Positions 8,658 through 15,311 of a stretch of 32,638 nt of DNA are shown here, in pieces. The notes below the pieces were generated by a model. That model searched no databases and was not told the DNA's origin. It saw only the letters and a program-made list of their open reading frames with translations. Position 1 is the first letter of the stretch. Every line of letters begins with the position of its first letter. Source of the stretch: Paenibacillus sp. (lineage in GTDB: Bacteria > Bacillota > Bacilli > Paenibacillales > Paenibacillaceae); the NCBI GenBank assembly GCA_017512705.1, contig JAFWEX010000012.1, positions 1 through 32,638 of the forward strand. The letters are read 5' to 3'. Position numbers and translations under genes: made by a program.

Positions 8658-8915
8658 ATGTGGGGCATTATTATAAGCATTGTCATGGCGGTCATTATCG
8701 GTTTGATTGGGGATGCACTTGCCGGTCATAACATGCCGGGTGGCGTAATTGGCGCAATGATTGCCGGATTTGCCGGAGCCTGGCTGGGAGCACTCTTGCT
8801 TGGTAACTGGGGACCAGTTATCGGTAACTTCGCTGTCATCCCCGCCATCATTGGTACAGCCCTCTTTGTTTTCTTGCTGGGACTTGTGTCCAGACTGCTA
8901 AGACAGGCTGCCTGA
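8658..8915 (+). CDS. GlsB/YeaQ/YmgE family small membrane protein
   Basis: An 85-residue protein of three closely packed, Gly/Ala-rich membrane segments (IIISIVMAVIIGLIGD, GGVIGAMIAGFAGAWLGALLLG, IPAIIGTALFVFLLGLV). This is the pattern of the transglycosylase-associated PF04226 family, which is widely stress-induced. Its molecular function is unknown. The frame is open from 8529. AAAGGAGGC is placed 8 bases before the ATG at 8658, which gives exactly the family length. It lies 135 bases after the PAP2 stop with no terminator between, so it probably belongs to the same sigma-B-driven transcript. Confidence 0.88.
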   Translation: MWGIIISIVMAVIIGLIGDALAGHNMPGGVIGAMIAGFAGAWLGALLLGNWGPVIGNFAVIPAIIGTALFVFLLGLVSRLLRQAA

Positions 8916-8979
8916 TTCGGGTTAGACGGTGTTCGTTGTTTCGTATTTGTTTCTTAAATTAAAGAAGGAGTGATTAATA

Positions 8980-9387
8980 ATGAATAAAACAGAAGAGCAA
9001 TATCCTGTACAAAGTGGTTCGACTTTTGCCAAAGGTTTGTTCATCGGAGGTTTGTTGGGTGCTGCCGCGGCTCTACTTTTCGCACCTAAACCAGGACGAG
9101 AACTGCGCGGTGACCTGTCTGAAAAGGTAGGTATGGTAACGGATCGCACGAAAGAAGTAGCTACCGTTGTGGGAGATAAAGCTTCTGAACTGGCGAGAAC
9201 CGTGTCATCCAAAACGTCTGATCTGGCGAAAACCGTGAATCAAAGCCGTAATAACGTTATGGATTCTGTAAGAAAAGCATCTGCAGATGTTGCTGAAGAA
9301 GCAACCCGTGCATCAGAAGAAGTGGCTGCCGCTTCCGCTGAAGCGAAGGAAGATGCACGTAAAGAACTGAACTCGACCAGCCTGTAA
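8980..9387 (+). CDS. ytxH: YtxH-domain general stress protein
   Basis: A 135-residue protein with one N-terminal membrane segment (FAKGLFIGGLLGAAAALLFAPKPGRELR, about 16-43), the hallmark of YtxH (PF12732). A long, charged, Ala/Ser/Lys/Glu-rich helical tail follows (about 45-130) and resembles LEA-like or coiled-coil stress proteins. B. subtilis ytxH is in the ytxGHJ operon, which is under general stress control. A ytxG-like DUF948 gene is also present in this window at 21641-22144. AAGGAG precedes the ATG. No own promoter is evident, so transcription from the sigma-B promoter at 7755 is likely. A strong terminator follows. Confidence 0.88.
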   Translation: MNKTEEQYPVQSGSTFAKGLFIGGLLGAAAALLFAPKPGRELRGDLSEKVGMVTDRTKEVATVVGDKASELARTVSSKTSDLAKTVNQSRNNVMDSVRKASADVAEEATRASEEVAAASAEAKEDARKELNSTSL

Positions 9388-9403
9388 GATGGCCGAATTG
9401 AGC

Positions 9404-9439
9404 AAAAAATAGCCAGCTGCATTCAGCTGGCTATTTTTT
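9404..9439. terminator. Strong terminator after ytxH
   Basis: A perfect 16-bp stem (AAAAAATAGCCAGCTG and its complement) with a CATT loop ends in a run of T on either strand. It closes the PAP2-glsB-ytxH unit. The DUF5665 gene begins 27 bases later, so some read-through or an unseen promoter is needed for it. Confidence 0.9.
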
Positions 9440-9466
9440 ATCCAGAGCGAACGGAGGAATCTCAAA

Positions 9467-9832
9467 ATGAGTAAAGTCACAATGAATGGGAATTCCCCAT
9501 TAGCAGGGGGGCCCCCTGCACAGCAGTATGATACGAGTGAGCATCCCTTTGAATTACGACATGAAGTCAAACGGCTAAATACACGTCTCGATCAGATTGC
9601 CGATAGTCTCGAAAGAGCACAGATCAAAGATATTATAGAAAATTACAGTAACCCAAAAAAACGATTAATCACTAATTTCACGGCAGGTATGGCTCGTGGA
9701 CTGGGATTAACCGTTGGTACATTTGTCGTGCTCGGTTTGCTTGCTTTTATTCTTAGCCAATTCGTCAACATGCCTATCGTAGGCCAATATATCGCTGATC
9801 TGCTGGGTTATATCGAGGATTACAAAAACTAA
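9467..9832 (+). CDS. DUF5665-like membrane protein
   Basis: A 121-residue protein. The N-terminal third is polar, with a short helical segment LRHEVKRLNTRLDQIADSLE (about 30-50). A motif KKRLITNFTAGMARGLGLTVGTFVVLGLLAFILSQF leads into one strong membrane segment (about 75-98), and IADLLGYI is near the C-terminus. The NFxxGxARGxGxxxG pattern is typical of DUF5665 (PF18910) in spore formers. Function unknown. GGAGG lies 9 bases before the ATG. The codons near residue 13 contain an unusual G6C5 palindrome. It sits between two terminators. Confidence 0.78.
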   Translation: MSKVTMNGNSPLAGGPPAQQYDTSEHPFELRHEVKRLNTRLDQIADSLERAQIKDIIENYSNPKKRLITNFTAGMARGLGLTVGTFVVLGLLAFILSQFVNMPIVGQYIADLLGYIEDYKN

Positions 9833-9835
9833 GAA

Positions 9836-9875
9836 GTGAACCGCGGTTTATATTATCATCGCGGTTCACTCTTTT
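9836..9875. terminator. Terminator between DUF5665 and CorA genes, overlapping the corA stop
   Basis: GTGAACCGCG pairs with CGCGGTTCAC across a 14-base AT-rich loop, then TCTTTTCTCTG on the plus strand. The corA-like stop codon (9856-9858) lies inside the loop, so the convergent genes share this hairpin. Confidence 0.75.
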
Positions 9876-10875
9876 CTCTGTCCTGGTTTGCCGGAGCGGA
9901 AGACTGGGCAGACCTTACCTTCAATAAATCTCCCGTCCATCCTTTCATCATCATCCATACATACATGCCAACCATACAACAGATGATCAGACCAATGACC
10001 AGCACCACTCCCCAGGTCTTGTCAATGAGAGGTAGATTCTCAAAGTTCATTCCCCAGATTGCACCGGCAGCCGTAGCCGGCGTAAATACGGAAGTGACTA
10101 TCGTCAGTGTTTTCATGATCTCATTACCACGTACACCGGATATCGCATTGTCTATTGAAATTAAGGTATCAATCTCCTTCTCATAGTGTTGGAAAAGGCA
10201 TTCCATCCGTTCAACTCGATACTTAAGTTGCTGATAGAAACGATTTTCTGTAATTTCTTGAAGATAGGCTTCTCGGGAAGCAGCCACCAATTCAGTAAAG
10301 GGAATAAATAGATTGTTCCAGTACAGCAACTCAAAACGCGCCGCCAGAATCTGATCCATCAACGTACGTGCATTGCGTGTCTCCATTCTTCGCTCTAGGT
10401 CCCGCAGATTCATCTCAAAATGATCCATCCCTACATGAAAATAATGAAGAATCGCCCGAAAAAGTACAAACATGCCTTCTCTGGCATGCGTGCATTCCCG
10501 CAGCATCTGCAACCGTTCCTCAGACTTCATAATTCCCCTAGTATTATCATCCAGATTGATCGTAACCAGATAGTGCTTATCCACATAAAAGTACATTTGA
10601 TTCCCGATCCGTGTATCCTCTCGTTTATTCTTCACAGCGTACAAAAAGGAACCAAAAATGATCGGTTCATTCCCGTTCATGTAACGCACGGACAGATAAT
10701 TGGATTCCACTTCCGGAATTTTGCTAAGCCAGTACGCCATATCCGGAAATGTCTTTGTTAAATCTTGAAGGACAGTGTCCATACTATCCGAATCCGGAGC
10801 TACCCAATCCCACCATTGCCACTCCTCGGAACAAGATAATTGATCGCGCCGAGCTTCCAGTTTGATTTGATCCAT
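9856..10875 (-). CDS. corA: CorA-family magnesium/divalent cation transporter
   Basis: A 339-residue CorA-type channel. A large N-terminal cytoplasmic domain (about 1-270) with long helices (EMNLRDLERRMETRNAR, QLKYRVERMECLFQHYEKEIDTL) leads into two C-terminal membrane helices. The diagnostic GMN motif is present as AIWGMNFENLP at the end of the first helix. The loop after GMN lacks the usual MPE(L) and reads FENLPLID. The second helix is VVLVIGLIICCMVGMYVWMMM. The protein would form a pentamer importing Mg2+ (or Co2+/Ni2+). The frame is open from 10929. GGAGGG lies 7 bases before the ATG at 10875, which is chosen. It is separated from sigB by a terminator. Confidence 0.87.
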   Translation of the reverse strand: MDQIKLEARRDQLSCSEEWQWWDWVAPDSDSMDTVLQDLTKTFPDMAYWLSKIPEVESNYLSVRYMNGNEPIIFGSFLYAVKNKREDTRIGNQMYFYVDKHYLVTINLDDNTRGIMKSEERLQMLRECTHAREGMFVLFRAILHYFHVGMDHFEMNLRDLERRMETRNARTLMDQILAARFELLYWNNLFIPFTELVAASREAYLQEITENRFYQQLKYRVERMECLFQHYEKEIDTLISIDNAISGVRGNEIMKTLTIVTSVFTPATAAGAIWGMNFENLPLIDKTWGVVLVIGLIICCMVGMYVWMMMKGWTGDLLKVRSAQSSAPANQDREKSEPR

Positions 10876-10932
10876 CTTGTTTCCCTCCCTAACATTCCGT
10901 TTGTTTACTGCCCCGCTTCCTTCAATCAATTC

Positions 10933-10972
10933 AAAAAGGACACGTATGCAATTCAGTGCAATACCGTGTCCT
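10933..10972 (-). terminator. Terminator after sigB
   Basis: On the minus strand AGGACACG, further short pairs around TGCA, CGTGTCCT, then TTTTT. It lies 37 bases after the sigB stop and ends the rsbV-rsbW-sigB transcript before the corA-like gene. Confidence 0.85.
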
Positions 10973-11009
10973 CGTTAAGCCGTATTGGGGCAGCAATAGG
11001 AATGATATA

Positions 11010-11783
11010 TCATAAGAAAGAAGCATTAGACATAATCTGCTTCAGTTTCTCCGTAGCCCGTTTCTGAATTCGGGATACGCTCATCTGTGATACGCCCAGC
11101 TTCTGGGCAATTGCTCGTTGAGACTGTCCATCATGGAACGCCAAAATAAGCACTTTTTGCTCTTGCTCTTTGAGCTGTCCTAATGCCTGTTGCAAATCCA
11201 TCCGTTTTTCAACTGAATCGAAATCATTCACATCCGCGCTGATCAGTTCACCTAGTGTCGCTGCACTATCATCTTGAGATAAAGGGGAGTCCAGAGAAAC
11301 ATAGTGATAACACTCACGTCCAGCCAGAACTTCAATCGTTTCTTCCGGTGTAAGATCAAGATATTCAGCGATCTCATTAACCCCGGGCGAACGTTCCAAC
11401 TTCACCGTCAGCTCATCTATGGCATGCTGTACTAAAGCCCCTTTTTCCTTAATTCTTCTTGGTACTTGAATGTACCATGACTTGTCCCGAAGATAGTTTT
11501 TCATGTGACCGATCATACTTTTCATAGCGTAAGGTTCGAATGGTATTCCTAAATTAATATCATATTGCTTCAGCAATCGAATTAGAGCCATTTGACCCGT
11601 CTGATACAGATCCTCATAAAGATCGGGTCGGTTTCGGGCGATTTTACCTGCAGCCATCTTAACCATTGGTTCATACTTACGGATAAGAACGGTAGCAATT
11701 TCGTTATCTTGTGTTTGCTGGTATTCCCAGATCAAACCAATCGCTTCAGACATGGACTCTGGTGGAGTCACTTTCTCATTCAT
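11010..11783 (-). CDS. sigB: RNA polymerase sigma factor SigB (general stress)
   Basis: A 257-residue group 3 sigma-70 factor. Region 2 (about 30-100) includes DLYQTGQMALIRLLKQYD and the DNA-contacting stretch up to YLRDKSWYIQVPRRIKEKG. Region 3 (about 105-170) has the RSPGVNEIAEYLDLTPEETIE pattern. Region 4 (about 195-250) has a helix-turn-helix QRAIAQKLGVSQMSVSRIQKRA. The order rsbV-rsbW-sigB and the partner proteins separate it from SigF/SigG. The start overlaps the rsbW stop by 4 bases (ATGA), which indicates translational coupling. It directs RNA polymerase to GTTT-N13/14-GGGT promoters, several of which are visible in this window. It is held inactive by RsbW. Confidence 0.93.
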   Translation of the reverse strand: MNEKVTPPESMSEAIGLIWEYQQTQDNEIATVLIRKYEPMVKMAAGKIARNRPDLYEDLYQTGQMALIRLLKQYDINLGIPFEPYAMKSMIGHMKNYLRDKSWYIQVPRRIKEKGALVQHAIDELTVKLERSPGVNEIAEYLDLTPEETIEVLAGRECYHYVSLDSPLSQDDSAATLGELISADVNDFDSVEKRMDLQQALGQLKEQEQKVLILAFHDGQSQRAIAQKLGVSQMSVSRIQKRATEKLKQIMSNASFL

Positions 11784-12232
11784 ACTTTCTCCTCACTTTT
11801 TGCAAGACGTTTTACGAGTACTACTTTCGTACCTTTGCCCGTCTCACTTTCAACACTGACATCGTCCATCAGGGCTTGCATCAGGTAGAATCCAAGTCCG
11901 CCAATCTGAGCGTCTGTCAGTTCTTTATCATGAAGTCCAGAACGTGATACAGCAGGGTTCACATTCTCGAAGCTGGCACCTTCGTCTCTGACAGTAATAG
12001 CAAGCGTTTCGCCATCCACTTCAAAAACGACTTCTACCACGCCACCTTCATGAGAGTAGGCATACAATACGGAGTTGTTACAAGCTTCGGACACAGCAAC
12101 CTTCATATCCTCAATGTCTTCATAAGAGAAGCCCATTTTGGATGCAACACCATAAAGATTAAGTCTTACAATATCCACATATTCAGCTGTGGCCGGTAAA
12201 TTCAGAGTGATTCGTTGAACTTCTGCATTCAT
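11780..12232 (-). CDS. rsbW: Anti-sigma-B factor and serine kinase RsbW
   Basis: A 150-residue GHKL-fold protein kinase. The N-box VSEACNNSVLYAY carries Glu49 and Asn53, the G1 box is DEGASF (Asp83, Gly85), and GGLGFYLMQALMDDV forms the G2 lid. This is the RsbW/SpoIIAB layout. It binds sigma-B, and it phosphorylates RsbV when ATP is high. RsbV then cannot compete for it. The gene sits 18 bases after rsbV and overlaps sigB by 4 bases. Gene order and the match to sigma-B family partners make RsbW more likely than SpoIIAB. Confidence 0.93.
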   Translation of the reverse strand: MNAEVQRITLNLPATAEYVDIVRLNLYGVASKMGFSYEDIEDMKVAVSEACNNSVLYAYSHEGGVVEVVFEVDGETLAITVRDEGASFENVNPAVSRSGLHDKELTDAQIGGLGFYLMQALMDDVSVESETGKGTKVVLVKRLAKSEEKV

Positions 12233-12250
12233 TCCTTTTTCGATCCTTTC

Positions 12251-12589
12251 CTATTGGGAATTCTTCTGTGTAACAAAGAATTTGGCTATACCCGTCATAT
12301 CAAAAAGTTTCTGAATTTGCGCAGGAACTTCCTGTACTTCAAAGCGAGCTTCCATTCCGTGTCTGGCCTTGAGAACAGATAACAGGATACCAATCCCTGT
12401 GCTATCAATGTACTTGAGATCTTTCATGTTAATAATCAGATCTTGCTCCTTGTTGTCCACGAGCGGTTCCATTACCAAACGAAAGTCAGGAGCAACCGAC
12501 AAATCCAGTTCGCCAGTCAAATATACTGTGCTTACACCGTCATGTGTCTCGGTTCTTGCATTGAATTTTTCATTTTTATTTGTATTCAT
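12251..12589 (-). CDS. rsbV: Anti-anti-sigma factor RsbV (STAS domain)
   Basis: A 112-residue STAS-domain protein. The conserved phosphorylation loop KYIDSTGIGILLSVLKA places the RsbW target serine at 63. Unphosphorylated RsbV binds RsbW and frees sigma-B. RsbV-P is inactive until dephosphorylated by a PP2C phosphatase, which here is probably the product of 19043-20212. AGGAGAG lies about 9 bases before the ATG. A sigma-B-type promoter lies between this gene and the upstream kinase gene. The rsbV-rsbW-sigB unit can therefore be made independently of the four large upstream regulators. Confidence 0.93.
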   Translation of the reverse strand: MNTNKNEKFNARTETHDGVSTVYLTGELDLSVAPDFRLVMEPLVDNKEQDLIINMKDLKYIDSTGIGILLSVLKARHGMEARFEVQEVPAQIQKLFDMTGIAKFFVTQKNSQ

Positions 12590-12627
12590 TAGACATCTCT
12601 CTCCTGATTAATGGTTTCCTTACCTTA

Positions 12628-12653
12628 TAACCCAACTTACGCACAAGTGAAAC
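12628..12653 (-). promoter_or_regulatory. Sigma-B-type promoter for rsbV-rsbW-sigB
   Basis: Minus strand: GTTTCA, 14-base spacer, GGGTTA, about 39 bases before the rsbV start. It shares the GTTTCA/GGGTTA boxes with the yflT-like promoter at 20991. This is the expected place for the autoregulatory promoter of a sigma-B operon. No terminator separates it from the kinase gene upstream, so transcription from further up may also reach rsbV. Confidence 0.68.
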
Positions 12654-12676
12654 AAGAAACATAACTGGTAAACGTT

Positions 12677-14353
12677 TCAATTGGCCTGATTCATCGCTGA
12701 AGCTCCTGGATTAATGATCTGAGGCTTCTTCTGGAAATGGGCAAGCTTCTGTTTCACACTGCCCATCTTCACGGGCTTGCTGATATAATCATCCATGCCG
12801 GCTGCCGTACAGCGCTGCTGGATCCCTTCCATAACGTTAGCCGTCATAGCTATAATAACAGGCTGACGCTTCTGAGGTGCGCTCTCACGTATGCGTCTTG
12901 TACATTCCAAGCCGTCCATTACTGGCATCTGTAGATCCATAAAAATAAAGTCATACGATGACGAGCTCTTCAACACCATGTCCAGTGCTTTCTGGCCATC
13001 TTCTGCGATGTCTGATAGGAACCCCAACTTGTGTAGCATAATCGCCATCAACTTCTGATTGATGGGATGATCATCTACGATTAAAACTGTAGGATGTTTA
13101 TCCTCATTTTGTACGCTCGTTAATTTCTCTTCACCATCGCCTTGCAACAATACTTTCTCAATGTATCGCTTGGCCTGAATGGTGAATACAAAGGTAGCTC
13201 CTTGCTTTTCCGATGTGTCCAGATAAATCTGCCCGCCCATCATCTCCACCAGCGTTTTACAGATGGCAAGGCCAAGACCCGTTCCGCCATATTTTCGAGT
13301 CATGGACGTATCCAGCTGAGAGAACGGTTGGAATAGGCGATCCACTTTTTCTGCAGCAATGCCTATTCCCGTATCTTTGACAGCAAACTCCAAAGACATG
13401 TCTCCATCCTTCTCTTCATTTACGGATACAATCAGATATACACCACCATGCTCTGTAAACTTCACGGCGTTGGCAATTAAATTAAGTAACACTTGACGAA
13501 GGCGTGCCATATCTCCATAGATTAATTCAGGTACGGAATCTTCAAGGAAATAGTCCAGCTCCAGATTTTTCTTCCCCGCTTCTGCGGCGAACAAGCCCAG
13601 TACTTCCTTTATGCAAGAAACGAGTTCGAAAGGATGCTCTTCCAGCTCCATTTTGCCAGATTCCATCTTGGTAAAGTCCAGAATATCATTGATTACTGTA
13701 ACGAGTGCATCAGCACTGCGACGAACGATATCCACATATTCCTTTTGATCTTCCTTCAGCTCGGTCTCCATCAAGAGATCCACCATGCCAATGACTCCAT
13801 TCATCGGGGTGCGAATTTCATGGCTCATCATGGCCAAAAACTCGGTTTTGGCGTTAGCAGCGATCTCGGCTTCTTCTTTAGCCTGCATCAGTTGCTGATT
13901 CATCTTCTCAAGTTCCTGCGTCTTCTGATGGAGCAGCATCGTCTGAGTCTTCAGCCTTTTATTCGAGATAAACATCTCCACAAAGCCCTCAATTTTGGAC
14001 TTCAAAATCTGGGGAATAAACGGTTTAACCATATAATCAATGGCTCCTGCTGAATAACCGGCAAACAGATGCTCGGCCTCTCTGCTATTCGCCGAAATGA
14101 AGATGATCGGTACATCCTTGGATTTATCTCTTGCCTTGATTAATTTTGCTGTCTCAATCCCATCCATTCCAGGCATCTGCACATCGAGTACTATGACCGC
14201 AAATTCGTCTTTTAGCAGACAACGGAGCGCCTCTTCTCCGGAATTTGCTTTGACGAGTTTGTACTGCTCTGATTCAAGAACCGCTTCGAGCGCAAGCAAG
14301 TTCTCAGGGCGGTCATCTACCAATAATATGTGAATTGGTTCATTGAGCCCCAT
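12677..14353 (-). CDS. Soluble hybrid histidine kinase with two receivers (REC-HisKA-HATPase-REC)
   Basis: A 558-residue cytosolic protein with no membrane or sensor domain. The N-terminal receiver (about 7-125) has phospho-acceptor Asp57 ([11 protein letters not shown]) and Lys110. A coiled coil (about 130-168) follows. HisKA has His178 in [12 protein letters not shown]. The HATPase has its N-box [10 protein letters not shown] (Asn295), G1 DTGIGI and G2 GGTGLGLAI. The C-terminal receiver (about 421-540) has Asp473 ([11 protein letters not shown]) and Lys526. All residues for autophosphorylation and transfer are present. It lies 16 bases after the CheR-type gene and just upstream of rsbV, so it very likely feeds into sigma-B control. 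The partner is not evident from sequence. Its input could be the N-terminal receiver, phosphorylated by the large kinase upstream. The ribosome site is weak. Confidence 0.9.
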   Translation of the reverse strand: MGLNEPIHILLVDDRPENLLALEAVLESEQYKLVKANSGEEALRCLLKDEFAVIVLDVQMPGMDGIETAKLIKARDKSKDVPIIFISANSREAEHLFAGYSAGAIDYMVKPFIPQILKSKIEGFVEMFISNKRLKTQTMLLHQKTQELEKMNQQLMQAKEEAEIAANAKTEFLAMMSHEIRTPMNGVIGMVDLLMETELKEDQKEYVDIVRRSADALVTVINDILDFTKMESGKMELEEHPFELVSCIKEVLGLFAAEAGKKNLELDYFLEDSVPELIYGDMARLRQVLLNLIANAVKFTEHGGVYLIVSVNEEKDGDMSLEFAVKDTGIGIAAEKVDRLFQPFSQLDTSMTRKYGGTGLGLAICKTLVEMMGGQIYLDTSEKQGATFVFTIQAKRYIEKVLLQGDGEEKLTSVQNEDKHPTVLIVDDHPINQKLMAIMLHKLGFLSDIAEDGQKALDMVLKSSSSYDFIFMDLQMPVMDGLECTRRIRESAPQKRQPVIIAMTANVMEGIQQRCTAAGMDDYISKPVKMGSVKQKLAHFQKKPQIINPGASAMNQAN

Positions 14354-14369
14354 AGCTAAGCCTAACCCC

Positions 14370-15242
14370 CTATTTGATCTTCCGGTATATTTTTTCGGTC
14401 CGGTCTAACGGCTCATAGGCATCACTATATTCTGTAAAATGAATGGATTCCTTAGCCCCCAGAACAAGTATGCCGAAGTGGCTCAAGCTCTCATGAAACA
14501 GCCCGTGCACGTGGTTCCGCAGTTCATCATTGAAATATATCATTACATTGCGGCAGAAAATAACATTAAACTCATTAAATGACCGGTCTGTTGCCAAGTT
14601 ATGTTCAGCAAAAATAATATTTTTTTGAAGAAACGGGTGAAATATAACCGAATTATACTTTGCAGTATAGTATTCAGAGAAGGCTTTTGTGCCCCCTGCT
14701 TCCAGATAGTTTGTCGTAAATAACTTCATTTTCTCAATACCGTACACGCCTTCCTTGGCTTGTTGTAATGAGCGGTCATTCATGTCCGTTGCATAGATTC
14801 GGGCCTTGTCATATAACCCTTCCTCATGCAGCATAATCGCCATAGAATACACTTCTTCCCCCGTAGAGCAGCCAGCATGCCATATCCGAATATACGGATA
14901 GGTTCTCAGAATAGGAATGATCTTTTCTCGAAACATACGAAAAAGGGATGGGTCACGGAACATTTCCGTTACAGGAATAGACAGATTTTGTACAAATCGT
15001 TCAAACGATGAACGATTGTGCAGCACCTTTTCCTGCAGCCCGGATATGCTTTTTACCCCTTCCGCATGTGCATAGTGCCATATTCTACGTCTAAGGGATG
15101 GCAAAGCATAATTTCTAAAGTCATACCCATATAAACGATGCATTCCTTCCAGCAGCAATTGAATCTCGATCAGTTCACGCTCTTCTTCTTGCGGTATACG
15201 AATCGGATCTGCTCCGGTCTCGTTAGGTTCCCACGATGTCAT
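14370..15242 (-). CDS. rsbM: CheR-type protein glutamate methyltransferase, RsbM-like
   Basis: A 290-residue CheR methyltransferase. The short helical N-terminal domain (about 20-85) precedes [16 protein letters not shown]. The SAM-binding motif is [17 protein letters not shown], followed by [26 protein letters not shown] and [11 protein letters not shown]. There are no chemotaxis genes around it. It is between the hybrid kinases of the sigma-B cluster. That is the setting of B. cereus RsbM, which methylates the sensor kinase RsbK and restrains sigma-B. Two earlier in-frame ATGs (15263, 15260) lack a ribosome site. GGAG is 7 bases before the ATG at 15242. RsbM is assigned from context plus family. 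Confidence 0.85.
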   Translation of the reverse strand: MTSWEPNETGADPIRIPQEEERELIEIQLLLEGMHRLYGYDFRNYALPSLRRRIWHYAHAEGVKSISGLQEKVLHNRSSFERFVQNLSIPVTEMFRDPSLFRMFREKIIPILRTYPYIRIWHAGCSTGEEVYSMAIMLHEEGLYDKARIYATDMNDRSLQQAKEGVYGIEKMKLFTTNYLEAGGTKAFSEYYTAKYNSVIFHPFLQKNIIFAEHNLATDRSFNEFNVIFCRNVMIYFNDELRNHVHGLFHESLSHFGILVLGAKESIHFTEYSDAYEPLDRTEKIYRKIK

Positions 15243-15311
15243 AACTTCTCTCCACTTCATCATTGGTTACTTGCGTATTCGTTATTGTCTTTCATTACCC
15301 AAACAATACAC

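Noticed and set aside
11010-12589. Reading the three-gene unit as spoIIAA-spoIIAB-sigF
   Set aside because: The upstream PP2C response regulator, RsbK/RsbM-like genes, the GTTT/GGGT promoter and the sigma-factor sequence all fit rsbV-rsbW-sigB better.
14370-15242. Chemotaxis role for the CheR-type methyltransferase
   Set aside because: No MCP, CheA, CheW, CheB or CheD gene is nearby. It is embedded in the sigma-B kinase cluster.
15243-15290. A 11-codon mini-ORF (starting ATGAAAGACAAT) between the RsbK-like and RsbM-like genes
   Set aside because: It has only a weak ribosome site and no recognisable product. Overlap with the ATGATGA at the upstream rsbM frame is probably chance.
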